A stretch of 64,000 bases of DNA, taken from Balaenoptera acutorostrata (taxonomy: Eukaryota; Chordata; Mammalia; Artiodactyla; Balaenopteridae). The notes below the pieces were generated by a model. That model was given only the letters and a program-made list of their open reading frames with translations. It was not told the DNA's origin and ran no database searches. Position 1 is the first letter of the stretch, and every line of letters starts with the position of its first letter. The translations under genes were made by a program, and so were the position numbers. The stretch covers positions 8,808,001 through 8,872,000 of the forward strand of contig NC_080079.1 of assembly GCF_949987535.1 (NCBI RefSeq), written 5' to 3'. Below are positions 11,226-22,559 of the stretch, in pieces.

Positions 11226-11499
11226 CACTGGGTTGGGGGGTCGTGGGAAGGTTGCCAAAAGTCACGTTATGCCTGATAGTTTTTACTGATGACTAGATTT
11301 CTAGTACTCACTGGTGATCAGTCTACCACTTAGATGGCATGCCCAGAACAATTCGCGAAGGATTACTATAATCCCGTGTCTTGTTTTCATTTACATCTTC
11401 CTGGCGCACCAGCACCCACTTGCCATGGCCCCGGGCAGTGTGGGGCAGTGGGTACATGCTGATTCTCAGCCACTTAGAAATGGGCTGGTCCATCCACTA

Positions 11500-11600
11500 C
11501 CTGAGCCTCAGGTAAACTGCAGACCTACTCTGTGTCATGTTCACAGTAGGCATTCCAGAAATGCTTTCTAGATGGATGCCTGAAGGAATGGTTGAATGAA
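11500..11600 (+). repeat. L2/MIR-type 3' fragment
   Basis: GTTCACAGTAGGCATTCCAG..ATGCCTGAAGGAATGGTTGA is like the 'cacagtaggcactcaataaatg..tgaatgaatg' 3' end shared by L2 and MIR. It is weak and diverged. Confidence 0.35.
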
Positions 11601-11739
11601 GAGAAAGTGATTTGTAAACTGTAAAGTACTTTACAGCTCAGGAGGAATGAAGACTCATTGTAATTTAATTTTATGATCTAGTGTGCTACAAAGCTTCCTA
11701 AGCAATGATCTAGCTTTGAAAATAATAGAAAACATGGCT

Positions 11740-12100
11740 TCACCCCTCCATTCAAACAGCAGATATTTTTTGAGGGCCACACTGCAGAGAATTCTGGGGA
11801 CAGAGCAGTGAACAAGAAAGAGTTCCTGACCTTGTGGAATTTAGCCTGGCAGGGGACCAGGAGAGTAAACAAGTAATTACACAGATGAGCTTTTCATTAC
11901 ACGTGTTACAAGCCATGAAGGAAAAGTGTAGGGTCCTGCGAGAGCAAACAATGGGGCCTGCCTGGGCTTAGGGGTCAGGTGTCCCTAAAAGAGTGACATG
12001 GAAGCTGAGACCTGGGGAGGAACAGGAGTTGGAAAGATAATGGCAAAGCGAGAGCATGAAAGCGTTCCAGGACTGCGAGGAAGGAAAGAAAATCAGACCC
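11740..12100 (+). repeat. Unclassified ancient interspersed repeat, copy 2
   Basis: GGGGACAGAGCAGTGAACAAGA, GAGTTCCTGACCTTGTGGAAT and GAGAGTAAACAAGTAATTACAC, then AAGCGTTCCAGGACTGCGAG, give the same order of phrases as the copies at about 6505 and 29075. Family name not assigned. Confidence 0.4.
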
Positions 12101-12830
12101 AGAAAACCGGAGGAGGCAGGGGTGGATGAGCAGGAACTTGACTGTGGCCACGGCCAACAGAGGTCCCCCTACCGCGCCCCAGACTCAGGCTGGTGGCAGT
12201 GGGGGAAGAGAGGGCCTCCGTGCCTGGACGGAGGTGAGGGAATGCCCCGACTTCTCCGTGGTCCCCGGCCCATCCTCCTCTGCACCACAGGGGCAAAGCC
12301 AGACTGAATCCAGGATCCCTCTCCCCATGTGGTTCTGGGTTAGGGTCGGCGGATGAACTTGCTGTGCAAGATTTGCACGGTGGAAAGGAGGAAGGAGCCA
12401 TTATTAATCTCCAGGGGCAGCTGCAGGCAGATATACGGACAGAGGGCGAATCTGTGGGCTGAAGTCCAATCCCCCACTTTGGAGATGCAGGCGGTGAGTC
12501 TGGCAGAGGTGGCCTCGACTGAGGTTACGGACGCCCAGGATGGGCAGTTTCTAGGGGAGACGCTGGGCATCTCCTAGGCAGACTGTTCCTCAGCCCTTCT
12601 GAAGGCAGCGTAAACCTCTATTCTCCTGTATTAAATCCCTTTTCTACTTGGAATACCTAAAGGTCCCTCCTGTCCTGGGGGGAAAGGGCCCCGGTAAAGC
12701 AGTTCACACCCAGACTGCAGCATCTGATGACACACAGCTGCCCTCCCAGGATGTTTGCATTTGAAAAGTCTCAGCTTGGTTGGGGGGATTGGGGGGAGGC
12801 GTCTTCAAGCAAGTGTCACAGAGTCACTCC
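12100..12830. other. Unique sequence, nothing recognised
   Basis: GC-rich sequence with several overlapping short open frames and no recognisable repeat or exon. Confidence 0.5.
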
Positions 12831-13030
12831 CTGTAGGCAAATGCACAAAGAGCAGGCAGCATAAATGCATTTGCTGACACTATTAAGGGAGCAGATCAGC
12901 GGGTCCAGGACAAAACCACATTCACATTTGTTCTGTGGGCTGAGGCTGCCGAGACCCATCTCAGCCCCAAAGGAAGGAGAAGGGGAGTCCAGGCTAATTA
13001 ATTCCTCTCCTATCACTTTGAAGCCAAAGT
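12830..13030. other. Possible conserved non-coding block
   Basis: Repeat-free stretch with GCAGCATAAATGCATTTGCT (containing the Oct-like near-palindrome ATAAATGCAT), CCAGGCTAATTAATTCCTC and a CACTTTGAAGCCAAAGTGAA dyad. The call is from motif content only. Confidence 0.25.
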
Positions 13031-13289
13031 GAATGCTTCAAAAATGGGTGCAGAAGCAACTGGGATGGGTGAGAGGTGAATTTTGCTCTCTCTCACGCCT
13101 ACCTTCCTGCGGGGAGGCAAGACTTCTGCTCAGAGTCGACCCCATCCCACTAAGATGGCACTGGCTGCAGGGGACATGGCTCGTCACTGCTAATCCAGAC
13201 TGAATCAGGGCTCTTCCCCCAAAATACCCTAGCCCCAGAGGCCAGATTTCATACGAAGGCCTTCCTTCATTTTCTATACCATCTCTGCC

Positions 13290-14460
13290 TGTTTATTTCC
13301 AAATCTTGAAAGAAAGAGTTTTAAAAATGCAAGAGTGACTAAAAAATAAAAGTTTATTATCCAAGATCCCACAGGCGAAATTCCAGGTAATTCTCTTCTG
13401 AAAAATTGCTACCTTTTTTCTTTCGATAGGGTAATAAAAATTCCATAAACCATCACAGCTTCAGCAGTCGGGAAGCTCAAAGCCAATGTGAATACACAGG
13501 GCCACGTGCTCCCTCCTCGTGATAAACAAAGCTGCTTCCTCTTCTTTCATTTTGTGATTTCGTAGTTTGGGGTCTAAAATCTTTAATGTATGCCTAACTT
13601 ATAGAGAAATTTACATTACAGCACTTATAAATAGAGGCTGATTTTAAAAATATTAACCAACCCATAGATACCAGGAGGAAAAAGAGACAAAGAGAAAAAG
13701 GACAAAAGAATAGATTAATAGAATTATACAGATCAAACCTTAGCACCAGGGGAAAACAAGAACTATGGCAGAAATTTCATACCCCCTTAAACAGAGAGCT
13801 AAGGCCAATAATGAGTCCAGGTCTTATTTCAAATAAGTACCATTTGAGAAATGTCCTGTTCTGAAACATGGGAAAATGAGAAATTATAGAGCCTATCTAA
13901 CAAATCAAAAATAAATGAAGTAACAACATAAAGGTAGATTTACCATTATTTATAATTTACCATTTTTACCTTGTTTTCAATTGTCTCTCGTCCTCTTCAT
14001 TTGAGGAGCCCGTTACATTTTATTATGCTAAACCCTATCTTCTGTCACATAAATTACAGTTAAAGATCTTAATATTAAAGCCTCTTAGCTCTGAGATCAT
14101 ATTTCAAGCTTTGTTCAAACCAGACGTTAATGCTGGAATTGAACACAGAACACTTTGTCATCATTACCTATGATCTCAAAAGTATAATACAATTTTTGCT
14201 ATATATGGCACAAAAATTCCTCTTGGTATAACACTGAATTATGGAGATATATTGATTTCTGCAGTATTTTGACAAAACAATAAAACTAAACCTGTTAGCT
14301 CCTAAACAGATACCCAGACATCCACCCAGCCATGATAGCAATGGTCATGAAGATAAAGGTTTCATTTAGCCCAGTTAAAATAGAAAACTACTCAAACCCA
14401 TGTCCATCCTGGCAGTTCCTGCAGCTCATAATTTTATGGTTCCTTTCTCTTCTCAGGGGC
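13290..14460. other. AT-rich block, no family recognised
   Basis: About 1.2 kb of AT-rich sequence without an open frame, target-site duplication, poly(A) tail or SINE/LINE landmarks that I recognise. It could be a conserved non-coding region, an unrecognised old transposon, or a diverged nuclear copy of organellar DNA. I could not match it to mitochondrial genes by eye. Confidence 0.5.
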
Positions 14461-14489
14461 AGATTATGAGAGGAAAGAGAGAGCCAGTT

Positions 14490-14730
14490 TTGCCATTGGG
14501 TTGGTTCAGGTGGGAATCCCAAACCAGCCCTTACTGACCATCGGGGGAATCTCAGGCCACTAACCTCACCTCTGGGAGATCAGCCTCCTCATAGGTAAAA
14601 TGAGGACGACATCAGCCTCCTGGGTTTACAGAGGGGAATAAAATGAATGAATGCACCTAACTTACCCTCGGGCCCCGTATGCAGTAGGTGCTTGATAAAT
14701 GACGGCTGTCAAGATTATTCCTGGGAGAAT
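14490..14730 (+). repeat. MIR SINE
   Basis: AATCTCAGGCCACTAACCTC, CTCCTCATAGGTAAAATGAG and GTATGCAGTAGGTGCTTGATAAATG follow the MIR order from core to 3' end. Confidence 0.55.
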
Positions 14731-14774
14731 GTTGCACAGACATGTGCCTCTTGCCCACACGCTGCTGGGAACGA

Positions 14775-14975
14775 GTTAGAAGAGCTGACCAAGTTCTCAT
14801 CATGCCTTTATCACTACCTTTTCTTGGGATCCTGGGCAAATCATGCCTGTTTCCAAGTCTCCATTTCCTCATCTAGAAAGCAGGGATAAGCACACCTGCC
14901 CAGCTAACCTCAGAGGGTTGTTTGGTGATAAAATGCAATAAGAGAGGTGACAGTGCTTTGCAAAGCGAAGAATCC
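14775..14975 (+). repeat. MIR SINE
   Basis: A second sense MIR: CTTGGGATCCTGGGCAAATC, TCTCCATTTCCTCATCTAGA, GGTTGTTTGGTGATAAAATG and AGTGCTTTGCAAAG. Confidence 0.55.
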
Positions 14976-15194
14976 TACACTCGCATAAAGGATCATGACC
15001 GCAAATCAGTCTTACGGTTTGAAACTGTAAGCACCCTCAGAGTGCCATGGCATTCCAAATCAGGCGTTTGGCTGGCACAAAAAGAGAACTTCCCAAGGAA
15101 TAAATCAACGTGTCCTTTCCCCCTTAGTAATGGTGATGTTAATAGCACCGCAACCACAGAACTAACTTTCCCCCTAGTAATGGGAAGAATAATG

Positions 15195-15400
15195 CTGCCG
15201 CCATAACAGCTCACATTTATTAAGCTCCTACTGTGAGCCGAGCACTGGAATAATATTTCCACATAAAATGGTTATCCCATTTTATTCTCACGACTACTAT
15301 GATCTGTATTTTACAAATAAAGAAACAGAGTGTCACGGCTGCTGAGTAGACGCCCAGGGTTCAGATGCAGGTCTGCCTGACTCAAGTCCAAGGTTCTCCC
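15195..15400 (-). repeat. MIR SINE, antisense
   Basis: The + strand reads CATTTATTAAGCTCCTACTG, CCCATTTTATTCTCACGACT and ACAAATAAAGAAACAGAG, the reverse complement of a near full-length MIR. Confidence 0.65.
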
Positions 15401-15543
15401 CACCACGCCTCTTGGGATCCATCCAGGATGCTCATGTCCAGGTCTCCCTATGTGGTTGCAGAATTGCTGAGATCACTGGGTTGGTTTGCAGTCGTCGGAA
15501 AAAGACTATCTCTGAGCCCTAAATCGCCAGACCCAGTCTTCTT

Positions 15544-15883
15544 TTTTTTCTTTTTTTTAATAAATTTATTTATTTATTTTTGGCTGCATTGGGTCTTTGT
15601 TGCTGCACGCGGGCTTTCTCTAGTTGCGGCGAGCAGGGGCTACTCTTCGTTGCGGTGCGCAGGCTTCTCATTGTGGTGCCTTCTCTTGTTGCGGAGCACC
15701 AGCTCTAGGCTCGCGCGCTTCAGTAGTTGTGGCTCACGCGGGCTCTAGAGCGTAGGCTCAGTAGTTGTGGCGCACAGGCTTAGCTGCTCCACGGCATGTG
15801 GGCTCTTCCTGGACCAGGGATTGAACCTGTGTCCCCTGCATTGGCAGGTAGATTCTTAACCACTGCGCCACCAGGGAAGCCCC
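15544..15883 (-). mobile_element. CHR-type SINE (tRNA-Glu derived), near full length
   Basis: On the minus strand the element starts GGGGCTTCCCTGGTGGCGCA, which includes the pol III A box of its tRNA-Glu-derived head. A B-box-like GGTTCAATCCCTGG follows, then the long CHR body, and it ends in a short A-rich tail (T-rich at 15541-15575 on +). The flanks CCCAGTCTTCTT (15532-15543) and CCCAGGTCTTCTT (15881-15893) look like a target-site duplication. CHR SINEs mark Cetacea, hippopotamuses and ruminants. It mobilised with L1 machinery and is not a functional tRNA gene. Confidence 0.96.
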
Positions 15884-16049
15884 AGGTCTTCTTACACCTG
15901 CTCTGAACCAAGGGTTTGCCCACAACCCAATCCCCAGACCCGCCATTGACCTGGAAATAGCCCCACAGCATGAGCCAGTGGAAAGTTTGAAGCCTGGAAA
16001 AACACATCTAACTGGTCATGATTCCTGGTTATGGGTGATGTTGAGGAAG

Positions 16050-16260
16050 GAAGGGGGCTTTGGAGCAGGAAGGCCAGGTTGACTCTTGCCTGGCAGAGCA
16101 TTCATGAACAAAGCCCCCACCTTCTCTGACCCTCGGTCTCCTCCTCTGTAAATAGGACACTGTAAGAGATACAAATAGCAATGACTCTTCCCTGGTCAAA
16201 TTGTTGTGCAGTGAAGTGAGATCCTAGGTATGAAACAGCTCTGCAAACAGTTGAACGTGG
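16050..16260 (+). repeat. MIR SINE
   Basis: CAAAGCCCCCACCTTCTCTG, CTCGGTCTCCTCCTCTGTAA and ATGAAACAGCTCTGCAAACAG are diverged MIR core and 3' parts in sense orientation. Confidence 0.5.
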
Positions 16261-16399
16261 CCCCAGTGTCCCCTCACCTTGTTCCCCATGGGGTCTGAGG
16301 TCCCACCTTGGTGCAGTCTCTGCAACTGCATCAACCACATTTCCTGTTCCAAGACCAGGTTCACCCACAGTGAAGTGCAAGTTCTCCCCAACACCTGCA

Positions 16400-16970
16400 C
16401 CCCACTGTCCACACAAGCCTAGCACACGATCCTACAGAGCCTCATGCTCTGTGTCTCTATCCCCCCCAGGCAGCAGGAGAATGTGTGAAAGATGCAAACA
16501 GATGCACATGGCGCACACACCCCTTCAAAGACTTCAGGGTCCTCCCACTGTTCTCAGGATAAAACAAAACAAAACAAAACAAAAAACTCAGCACTGCTTA
16601 CCAGACCCCATGTGTGGACCTCCAGCCAGACACAACACACCCTGGGGTCCCTCAATCCACCACCCCATTTTGCCTAGTTACCTCCTAGTTTTCCTTCAGA
16701 TCTCGATTCTGTCATGATGTCTATGTATCTTCCTGGAAAGCCTTTCCCCAAATATATGTGAAACAAGAGACATCTATTTCTTAGTTCCTACCACAGTAGT
16801 CATTTACATTTATTTGTGCAATTCTTTCATATCTGTCTATCTATTTTCTAGAAAATAAATTCCACACAGGCAGGAGATGTGTCTATTTAGATACTATTAT
16901 GTAACTCTAGAGCTTAGCCCAGTGACTGGCACCCAGTAAATTCTCAAAATAATTGTTGAATTAGTTAGTT
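16400..16970 (+). repeat. LINE L2 3' end
   Basis: The 3' part is clear: CATTTATTTGTGCAATTCTT, AAATAAATTCCACACAGGCA, CAGTGACTGGCACCCAGTAAA, and TCTCAAAATAATTGTTGAAT at the end. The upstream part is diverged. Confidence 0.6.
16561..16587. repeat. (AAAAC)n microsatellite
   Basis: Four AAAAC units followed by AAAAAAC, within L2-derived sequence. Confidence 0.9.
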
Positions 16971-17039
16971 TATGGTTGAAAACCAACATTCCTCTCACTT
17001 GCCCTTTTCAACTGACCTATGCCTTTTAATTCAATTGAA

Positions 17040-18215
17040 AAATATTGATGAGCCTAGACCCCCTACCTCACACCATACAAAATGTTAATTTGAAATGGAT
17101 CACAGAGCTAAATGTAAAAGCTAAAACTGAGATGAATCTACAAGAAAACATGGAAGAAAAATCTTCATGATCTCAAGGTAGACAAATATTTCTTAGGACA
17201 CAGAAAGGATTAGCCCTGAAAGAATAAAATAATAAATTGGACTTCATCAAAATTAAAAATGTCTGTTCTTCAAAAGAAACCATTTTTAAAATGAAAAGAC
17301 AAGCCACAGATTGAGAGGAAATATCTTAATGTATATATCTGACAAAGGTCTTATGTCCAGAATATATAAAGAACTCTTCCAACTCAGTAATAAGACAGAT
17401 CAATCAATCAATCAATCAATAAAATGGGTAATAAATAAAAGAGGCAAAAGACTTGAACAGGCACTTCACACAAGAAGATATACAAATGGCCAAGAAGCAC
17501 ATGAAAAGATGTTCAATATCATTAGTTGTCAGCAACATGCAAATTAAAACCACATGAGATACCACTTTTTAACAACTTGAATTGCTAAAATTAAAGATTG
17601 ATAATAACAAGTGTTGGCAAAAATGTGAAGCAACTGGAACTTTCATGTCCTGCTGGTGTGGCTGTAAAAATTCCAAAGTGACAAAACCACTTTGGAAAAC
17701 CAGTTGGCAATACCTTATGAAATCATACACTTAACATCCCAGGCATTTACCTAAGAGAAATAAAAACATATGTCCACACAAAGACTTGCTTTATTCATAA
17801 TAACAACAACTGGAAATAACCAAAATGTCTGTCGATCAACAAGGGAACTGATAAACCATGGTATATCCATTCAGTGGAATACTACTCAAAAATTAAAATG
17901 TCCAAAATGCTGAGCAACAACATGAATCAATCTCAAAAACATTATGCTGAATGAAAGAAGTCAGGCTTATAGAGGACAAAATGTATGGTTTCATTTATAT
18001 GACATTTATTCAAGAACAGGCAAAATGAATCTATGCTAATAGAAATCAGATCAGTGGTAGAATGGGGCAGGAGGTGGGATAATGGAAATGCTCAGTAAGG
18101 CGTTAGTTACATGACTGTATATGTTCATCAAAAACTATCAACATGTATATTTAAGACCTATACTCTTACTCTATGTAGGTTATACCTCAATAAACTTGAA
18201 GTTGAGAAAGAAATA
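17040..18215 (+). mobile_element. Old L1M 3' end, 5'-truncated
   Basis: The last part of L1 ORF2 and the 3' UTR are readable as DNA: AATTGGACTTCATCAAAATT, AAAGAACTCTTCCAACTCAG, CTTCACACAAGAAGATATAC, AGATACCACTTTTTAACAAC, GTATATCCATTCAGTGGAATAC, then a 3' UTR ending GTTATACCTCAATAAACTTG. Every frame is interrupted. A short (CAAT)5 run at about 17401-17420 lies inside. Divergence indicates an early eutherian insertion. Confidence 0.85.
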
Positions 18216-18544
18216 ATAAAACAACATTGACTAAGTCCTTACTCTGCCACATGCCTTACACTGAGTCCAGGGGAGCAAAGAAGAGGGGTCTGGCCACTTT
18301 CTCACCTTCCACCCCCTAAACTTTGATCAGAGAAGAAAATCAAATTTTAAAAAGGAATTGATGCATGGGGTCATGTTTTTCAAACAGTAAAGGACAAAGT
18401 TGTCTCTGCCTCTTGTCTCCCTCCCTTCTATCCATTCTCCACAAGAGAACCAGATGATCATTCCAAATCACCACCCTAAACATGTCTCTAGCTGCCTAAA
18501 AAATCTTCTCTATTCTCACCCCCATATAGACTGAGTTGACTTAG

Positions 18545-18978
18545 TTATATTAGTTTCCTGTGGCTGCTGTAATCATTACCACAAACTGGGTGGCTTACAA
18601 CAGAAATTTATTGCCCAACAATTCTAGAGGCCAGAATTCCAAAATCATGGCAGGGTCATTCTCCCTCTGAAGACTCTAGAGGAGGATCCTTCCTCGCCTC
18701 CTCCAGCCTCTGGTGGACCCAGCATTCCTTGGCTTGTGGCTGTATCACTCTGCTTTCTGCCTGTCTTTACACAGCCTACTCCTCTCCCCCATGTGTCTCT
18801 CCAAAGAACACTTGTCATTGTATTTAGGGTCCACCTGAATAATCCATAATGATCTCACCTTGAGACACTTAATCACATCTGCAAAGACCCCTTTTCCAAC
18901 TAAAGTTGAATTCACAAGTTCTGAGGGTCAGGACATCGACATTTTGGGGGCCAGCATTCATCCCACTGCACTGGAACA
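18545..18978 (-). repeat. MLT1-type solo LTR, antisense
   Basis: On + the LTR reads backwards: TATTAGTTTCCTGTGGCTGC, CACAAACTGGGTGGCTTACAAC, CAGAAATTTATTGCC, a GACTCTAGAGGAGGATC segment, AATCACATCTGCAAAGACCC and a CATTTTGGGGG..CAGCATTCATCCCA end. Length of about 430 bp is near full size for the family. Confidence 0.8.
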
Positions 18979-18984
18979 GGCCAA

Positions 18985-19764
18985 TTTTTAGTGGCCCCAA
19001 CTTTCTTTTTATTTTACACTGAGATCTAATACATGTTTAGTAAAGAGCATACATCACAAGTGTTCAACATTTTCACGAACAGAACCCACCCATGCAAATA
19101 GCACCCAGATGGAGAAACAGAATTTTTCCAGCTCCCAACAGTCCCCTCATGTCCCCTTCCAGCCACTATCCCCCCACCCCCAAGAAGATGTCCCCTCCCA
19201 ACTTCTAGTGGCACAGAGTAGTTTTTCCTGCTCTTGCCCTTTGTATAATTGGAATCGTACCCTGTGCTCTCTTCTGAGTCTGGCTTCTTTGTGCCTTATA
19301 TTTGAGATTCATCCACAGTGCTGCATGTCATGGTAGATGATGCATCCACACTGTGTACAGTATTCTATCATGTGGGGAAACCACAACATATTTATCTTTT
19401 CTACAGTAGATGGGCATCTGGGTGCAGTCTGGTCTGGGGTTACTATGATGAAGGCAGCTCGGAACACCCTCATCTGTGTTCCTTGGTGCACGTGTGCACA
19501 CAGCGCCGTTTGGAGCATGACCAGGAGCAGGCTTGCTGGGCATGGAGTGTCTTCAGCTTTAGAAAATACAGCCAGACCACGTTCCAAAATGGTTGTACCA
19601 GCTACACCAGCACCAGCAGAAGAGGAGAGTTCTCCCATCCGCACCAGCTCTTGGGACTTTCCATGTTTTAAGTTTCAGCCCTGCTAGGGGATGCTGCAAA
19701 TCCCTTCTTGCTCTCTGTATCCTGTTTTTTCACTCTTTTTAGAGTGTCTTTTGATAAACATAAG
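18985..19764 (-). mobile_element. Old L1M 3' end, antisense
   Basis: The + strand carries the reverse complement of an L1M 3' UTR and ORF2 end: ACCCACCCATGCAAATAGCACC, TCTGGCTTCTTTGTGCCTTA, GAGATTCATCCACAGTGCTG, GATGGGCATCTGGGTGCAGT, TTGCTGGGCATGGAGTGTC and ACGTTCCAAAATGGTTGTACC. It abuts an MLT1-type LTR on each side. The open frames across it (such as 19309-19644) are fragments of dead ORF2 sequence or chance. Confidence 0.78.
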
Positions 19765-20121
19765 TTTTGCTACAGACTGGATGTGTCCCCCTAAATTCAT
19801 CAGTTGAAGCCCTAACGTCCAATGTGATGGTATTAGGAGGTGGGGCCTTTGGGAGGTAATCTGGTCATGAGGTGGAGCCCCCCATGAGTGGGTTTAGTGC
19901 CCTTATGAACAGAGACAAGCGAGAGATAATCTCTCTTCCCACCACGTGGGAACACAGAGAGATGGTGGCCGTCTATGAACCAGGAAGCAGGCTCTCACCA
20001 GATACCAGACCTGCCAGCACCTTGATCTTAGACTTCCAGCTTCCAGAACTGTGAGAAATAAATGCCTGGAGTTTAAGCCACCCAGTCTAGGGTATTTGTT
20101 AGAGCAGCCGGAACTAAGACC
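19765..20121 (+). repeat. MLT1A-like solo LTR
   Basis: A well-preserved LTR: GCCCTAACGTCCAATGTGAT, TATTAGGAGGTGGGGCCTTT, GTGCCCTTATGAACAGAGAC, GGCCGTCTATGAACCAGGAA, GCACCTTGATCTTAGACTTC, TTCCAGAACTGTGAGAAATA and AAGCCACCCAGTCTAGGGTA, ending near GGAACTAAGACCA. Full length of about 357 bp. No internal proviral sequence. Confidence 0.92.
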
Positions 20122-20179
20122 AGTTTTTTTGCCTTAATATAGTCCACATGGCAATTTCCCCCTTTTGATTAGTGCTTTT

Positions 20180-20650
20180 TGTCCCATTAAGGAGTCTCTG
20201 CCTCCCTAAGACCCTGCCTCCTGTTCATCCTTCCTGCCGTCCAACACGTCCCCAACGCTGCAGAACCTCAGACCTTCTTTCTTTCCGCCAGTGCCTCAAG
20301 GATTTTCCTGGTTCTGTGCCTTAGCTTTAAATACATACCCATCCCTTCTCTGATGGGGAAAAAAATCTCCTTTTCATCCCTTAAGGACCAGTTTAAAAGC
20401 CTCTTTTGCGTTGCCTTCCCTCACACAGCCCCATTCACCCTCCTACACACAATCACTCTCACCAGCCACTCCCTCCGTCTGAGCCTCCAACCCTCCAGGC
20501 TTCCCCCCACCCCACGCTGCTCTTTAGTATAATCTTTCCTTTACACGTCTGACTCCTCCACTCCAGTGATCGCCTCTCAAATGCAATGACCAAACCTGGC
20601 TTTTCCTGTGTGTCCCTGTCCTGCATAAGTCCTGGAATACTTTGCTGAAG
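20180..20650 (+). repeat. L2-like LINE fragment
   Basis: GGACCAGTTTAAAAGCCTCT and GTTGCCTTCCCTCACACAGC resemble the L2 3' segment about losing weight of 'cctccaggaagccttccctgac'. The usual terminal hexamer region is not clear, so this is a weak assignment. Confidence 0.4.
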
Positions 20651-20702
20651 TGAAACATACAAACATAAGGTAATACTATACTTATAATTTTATTACAACT
20701 AT

Positions 20703-20970
20703 TAGGTAGTATAGCCTAGTGGTCAGGATTATTAGGGGCTTTGGATTCTGAAAAACCTAGGTTTGAATCCCAGCTCAGCCATTTGCTAGCTGTGTGACCC
20801 TGGGCAGCTTACTCAATGTCTCTGAGCCTCAGCTTCCTCATCTGTAAAAATGGAGATGATAATAGTAATTGCCCTCATGGGTCTGTTGTAAGGATACCAT
20901 AATAGATGTAAAATGCTCAGCTCTGTGCCAAATACATAGTAAGCACTCAGTAAAAACTACTATAATGTAC
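20703..20970 (+). repeat. MIR SINE, near full length
   Basis: The best-preserved MIR in the window: AGTATAGCCTAGTGGTCAGG head, GGTTTGAATCCCAGCTCAGCC (B-box region), TAGCTGTGTGACCCTGGGCA, CTCAGCTTCCTCATCTGTAA, and TGTGCCAAATACATAGTAAGC at the 3' end. Confidence 0.92.
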
Positions 20971-20999
20971 CCTCCACAGAACAGATTGTAGAGCCATGC

Positions 21000-21595
21000 T
21001 TTGCCTCTGGATACCAAGGGAGCCAAGCCAGAGTTCAGCAGGAGAAAACATTTGCACATCTTTACATAAAGCCTTGATGAAGAGCAGAACAATCCCACCC
21101 CCAGTTTCCAGCTGGTTCCAGACAAAGGGGCTGAAGTAACAAGGAAAGCTACAATTTTCACACCTGTGTCAGGCACATCACCTACGGAGGTACCAGGAAA
21201 GCAAACTGGGTTTATGTTGCAAATAGGAAATGATGGCACTAATTATGTTACATTGTGGTGGCCTGGGAGGCTTCCCCGAGCACTTTGCCTTCCATTATCT
21301 TGTTTGATCACACTATGAAAGACGAGAGACTCCCATCTGGGTTGCTCACGGCTGGATTGAAGATTTGGGACCACCTCTCCTCCCCACTGCAGTCTTTTTT
21401 TTTCCTCAGGAAAGAGAGAGGCATTACTTCTTTAGAGGGAAGACTTGCCACGCTGCAGTGGAAAGGGAGTTCTGCTTCTGGATCTGGGGTGTAGGCCCCT
21501 GTCCTTAGGGCCTGGAGAGCAGGGTCACTAGGAGGTCACCGTGTCTGTGTGATATCCAGAGCTGGGACACCGTTGCCGATGTCAGAAGATGTTTC
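21000..21595. other. Unique sequence, nothing recognised
   Basis: No recognisable repeat or exon. A 133-codon open frame on the minus strand (20838-21239) overlaps the MIR and has no identifiable domain. Confidence 0.5.
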
Positions 21596-21598
21596 CCT

Positions 21599-21690
21599 GG
21601 GACTTTCCCGGCGGTCCAGTGGTTAAGACTCCGCGCTTCCACAGCAGGGACCGTGGGTTCAATCCCTGGTCGGGGAACCAAGATCCTGAA
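21599..21690 (+). mobile_element. CHR-type SINE, 3'-truncated head
   Basis: GGGACTTTCCCGGCGGTCCA, GTGGTTAAGACTCCGCGCTT and GTGGGTTCAATCCCTGGTCG form the tRNA-derived head of the short CHR subtype also seen at 46.7 kb. The body after GGGGAACCAAGATCCTGAA is missing, and no A-tail or clear target duplication is visible. Confidence 0.9.
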
Positions 21691-21699
21691 TGACATATC

Positions 21700-22475
21700 C
21701 TGGGATTCACATGGTTTCACCTCTCAGAGTTGCAAGGGGGCTCCACCATTCTGCCTACAGCCCCTGAATTATTGGGATAAGACGAAGGACTGGGGTATAA
21801 CTGCACCTGAACATCACACAAATCATCCTAACCTGACACAAAGCCATTTCCCTGCCAAGTATCTCGAATATTCTGCCAGGTCTTATTGGCAGCAGAAGAA
21901 TCACCCTCTTCAAAATACCCAGACAGGGTGTCCCATCTTGGATTCCATTTTGATGTTTGAGAGTTCCCCTCTTCATTAAGAGAGAGATTTTATTTCAAAA
22001 AAGAAAATTAATATATACCCTTTTTTCCTTCACAACTAAAAAAAAGGGTCACGAGCCTTCCCGCGATGAAGGTATAAATATTGCATTCCAGAGGTGGAAC
22101 GGTTTGCCTCTCACTTTGCAGAATCCCCTTGGGTAAAATCTCATCCAGAGCTGCAGTAGCCTTGCCTCTTTTGACATGCTCGTTTGCAAAAAAGCTCCCA
22201 AGAAGTAATGTGGGCCCTTTCATTTCAAATGCTGCAGCTAGTCTCAGGGTAATTGACCAACCACGTTGAAGGACTGCTTAGGGAAGGGCCCTCTGCATCT
22301 CCATCACTCTCAATTTTCCCTTTTTGTGGGCAATCCAGGAAATTTTGACCTTTTCCTATTTGGGGGAACAAAATATTTACCAAGAGATGAAGCATTCTTC
22401 TAGGGGAACACCCCACTCCCCATCTCTCAAGGAGGGCACCATATTCATCATCCAGGAGATCTTTAAATGACAGGC
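21700..22475. other. Unique sequence, nothing recognised
   Basis: No repeat or exon recognised. Two short frames on opposite strands (22081-22269, 22008-22223) coincide and are likely chance. Confidence 0.45.
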
Positions 22476-22477
22476 TT

Positions 22478-22505
22478 CCTCTCTCTCTCTCTTTCTCTCT
22501 CTCTC
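22478..22505. repeat. (CT)n microsatellite
   Basis: A CT repeat interrupted once by a TTT triplet. It directly borders the candidate conserved block that follows. Confidence 0.9.
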
Positions 22506-22559
22506 AATTTTCAGCTGTCCACATGGCCTCTGAGAAGAGCTCTTCCGGAAACATCTCTC

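Noticed and set aside
13560..14460. Nuclear copy of mitochondrial DNA
   Set aside because: AT-richness suggested it, but I could not match any mitochondrial gene or tRNA by eye.
20703..20780. tRNA-like gene at the MIR head
   Set aside because: It is the diverged tRNA-derived part of a MIR SINE.
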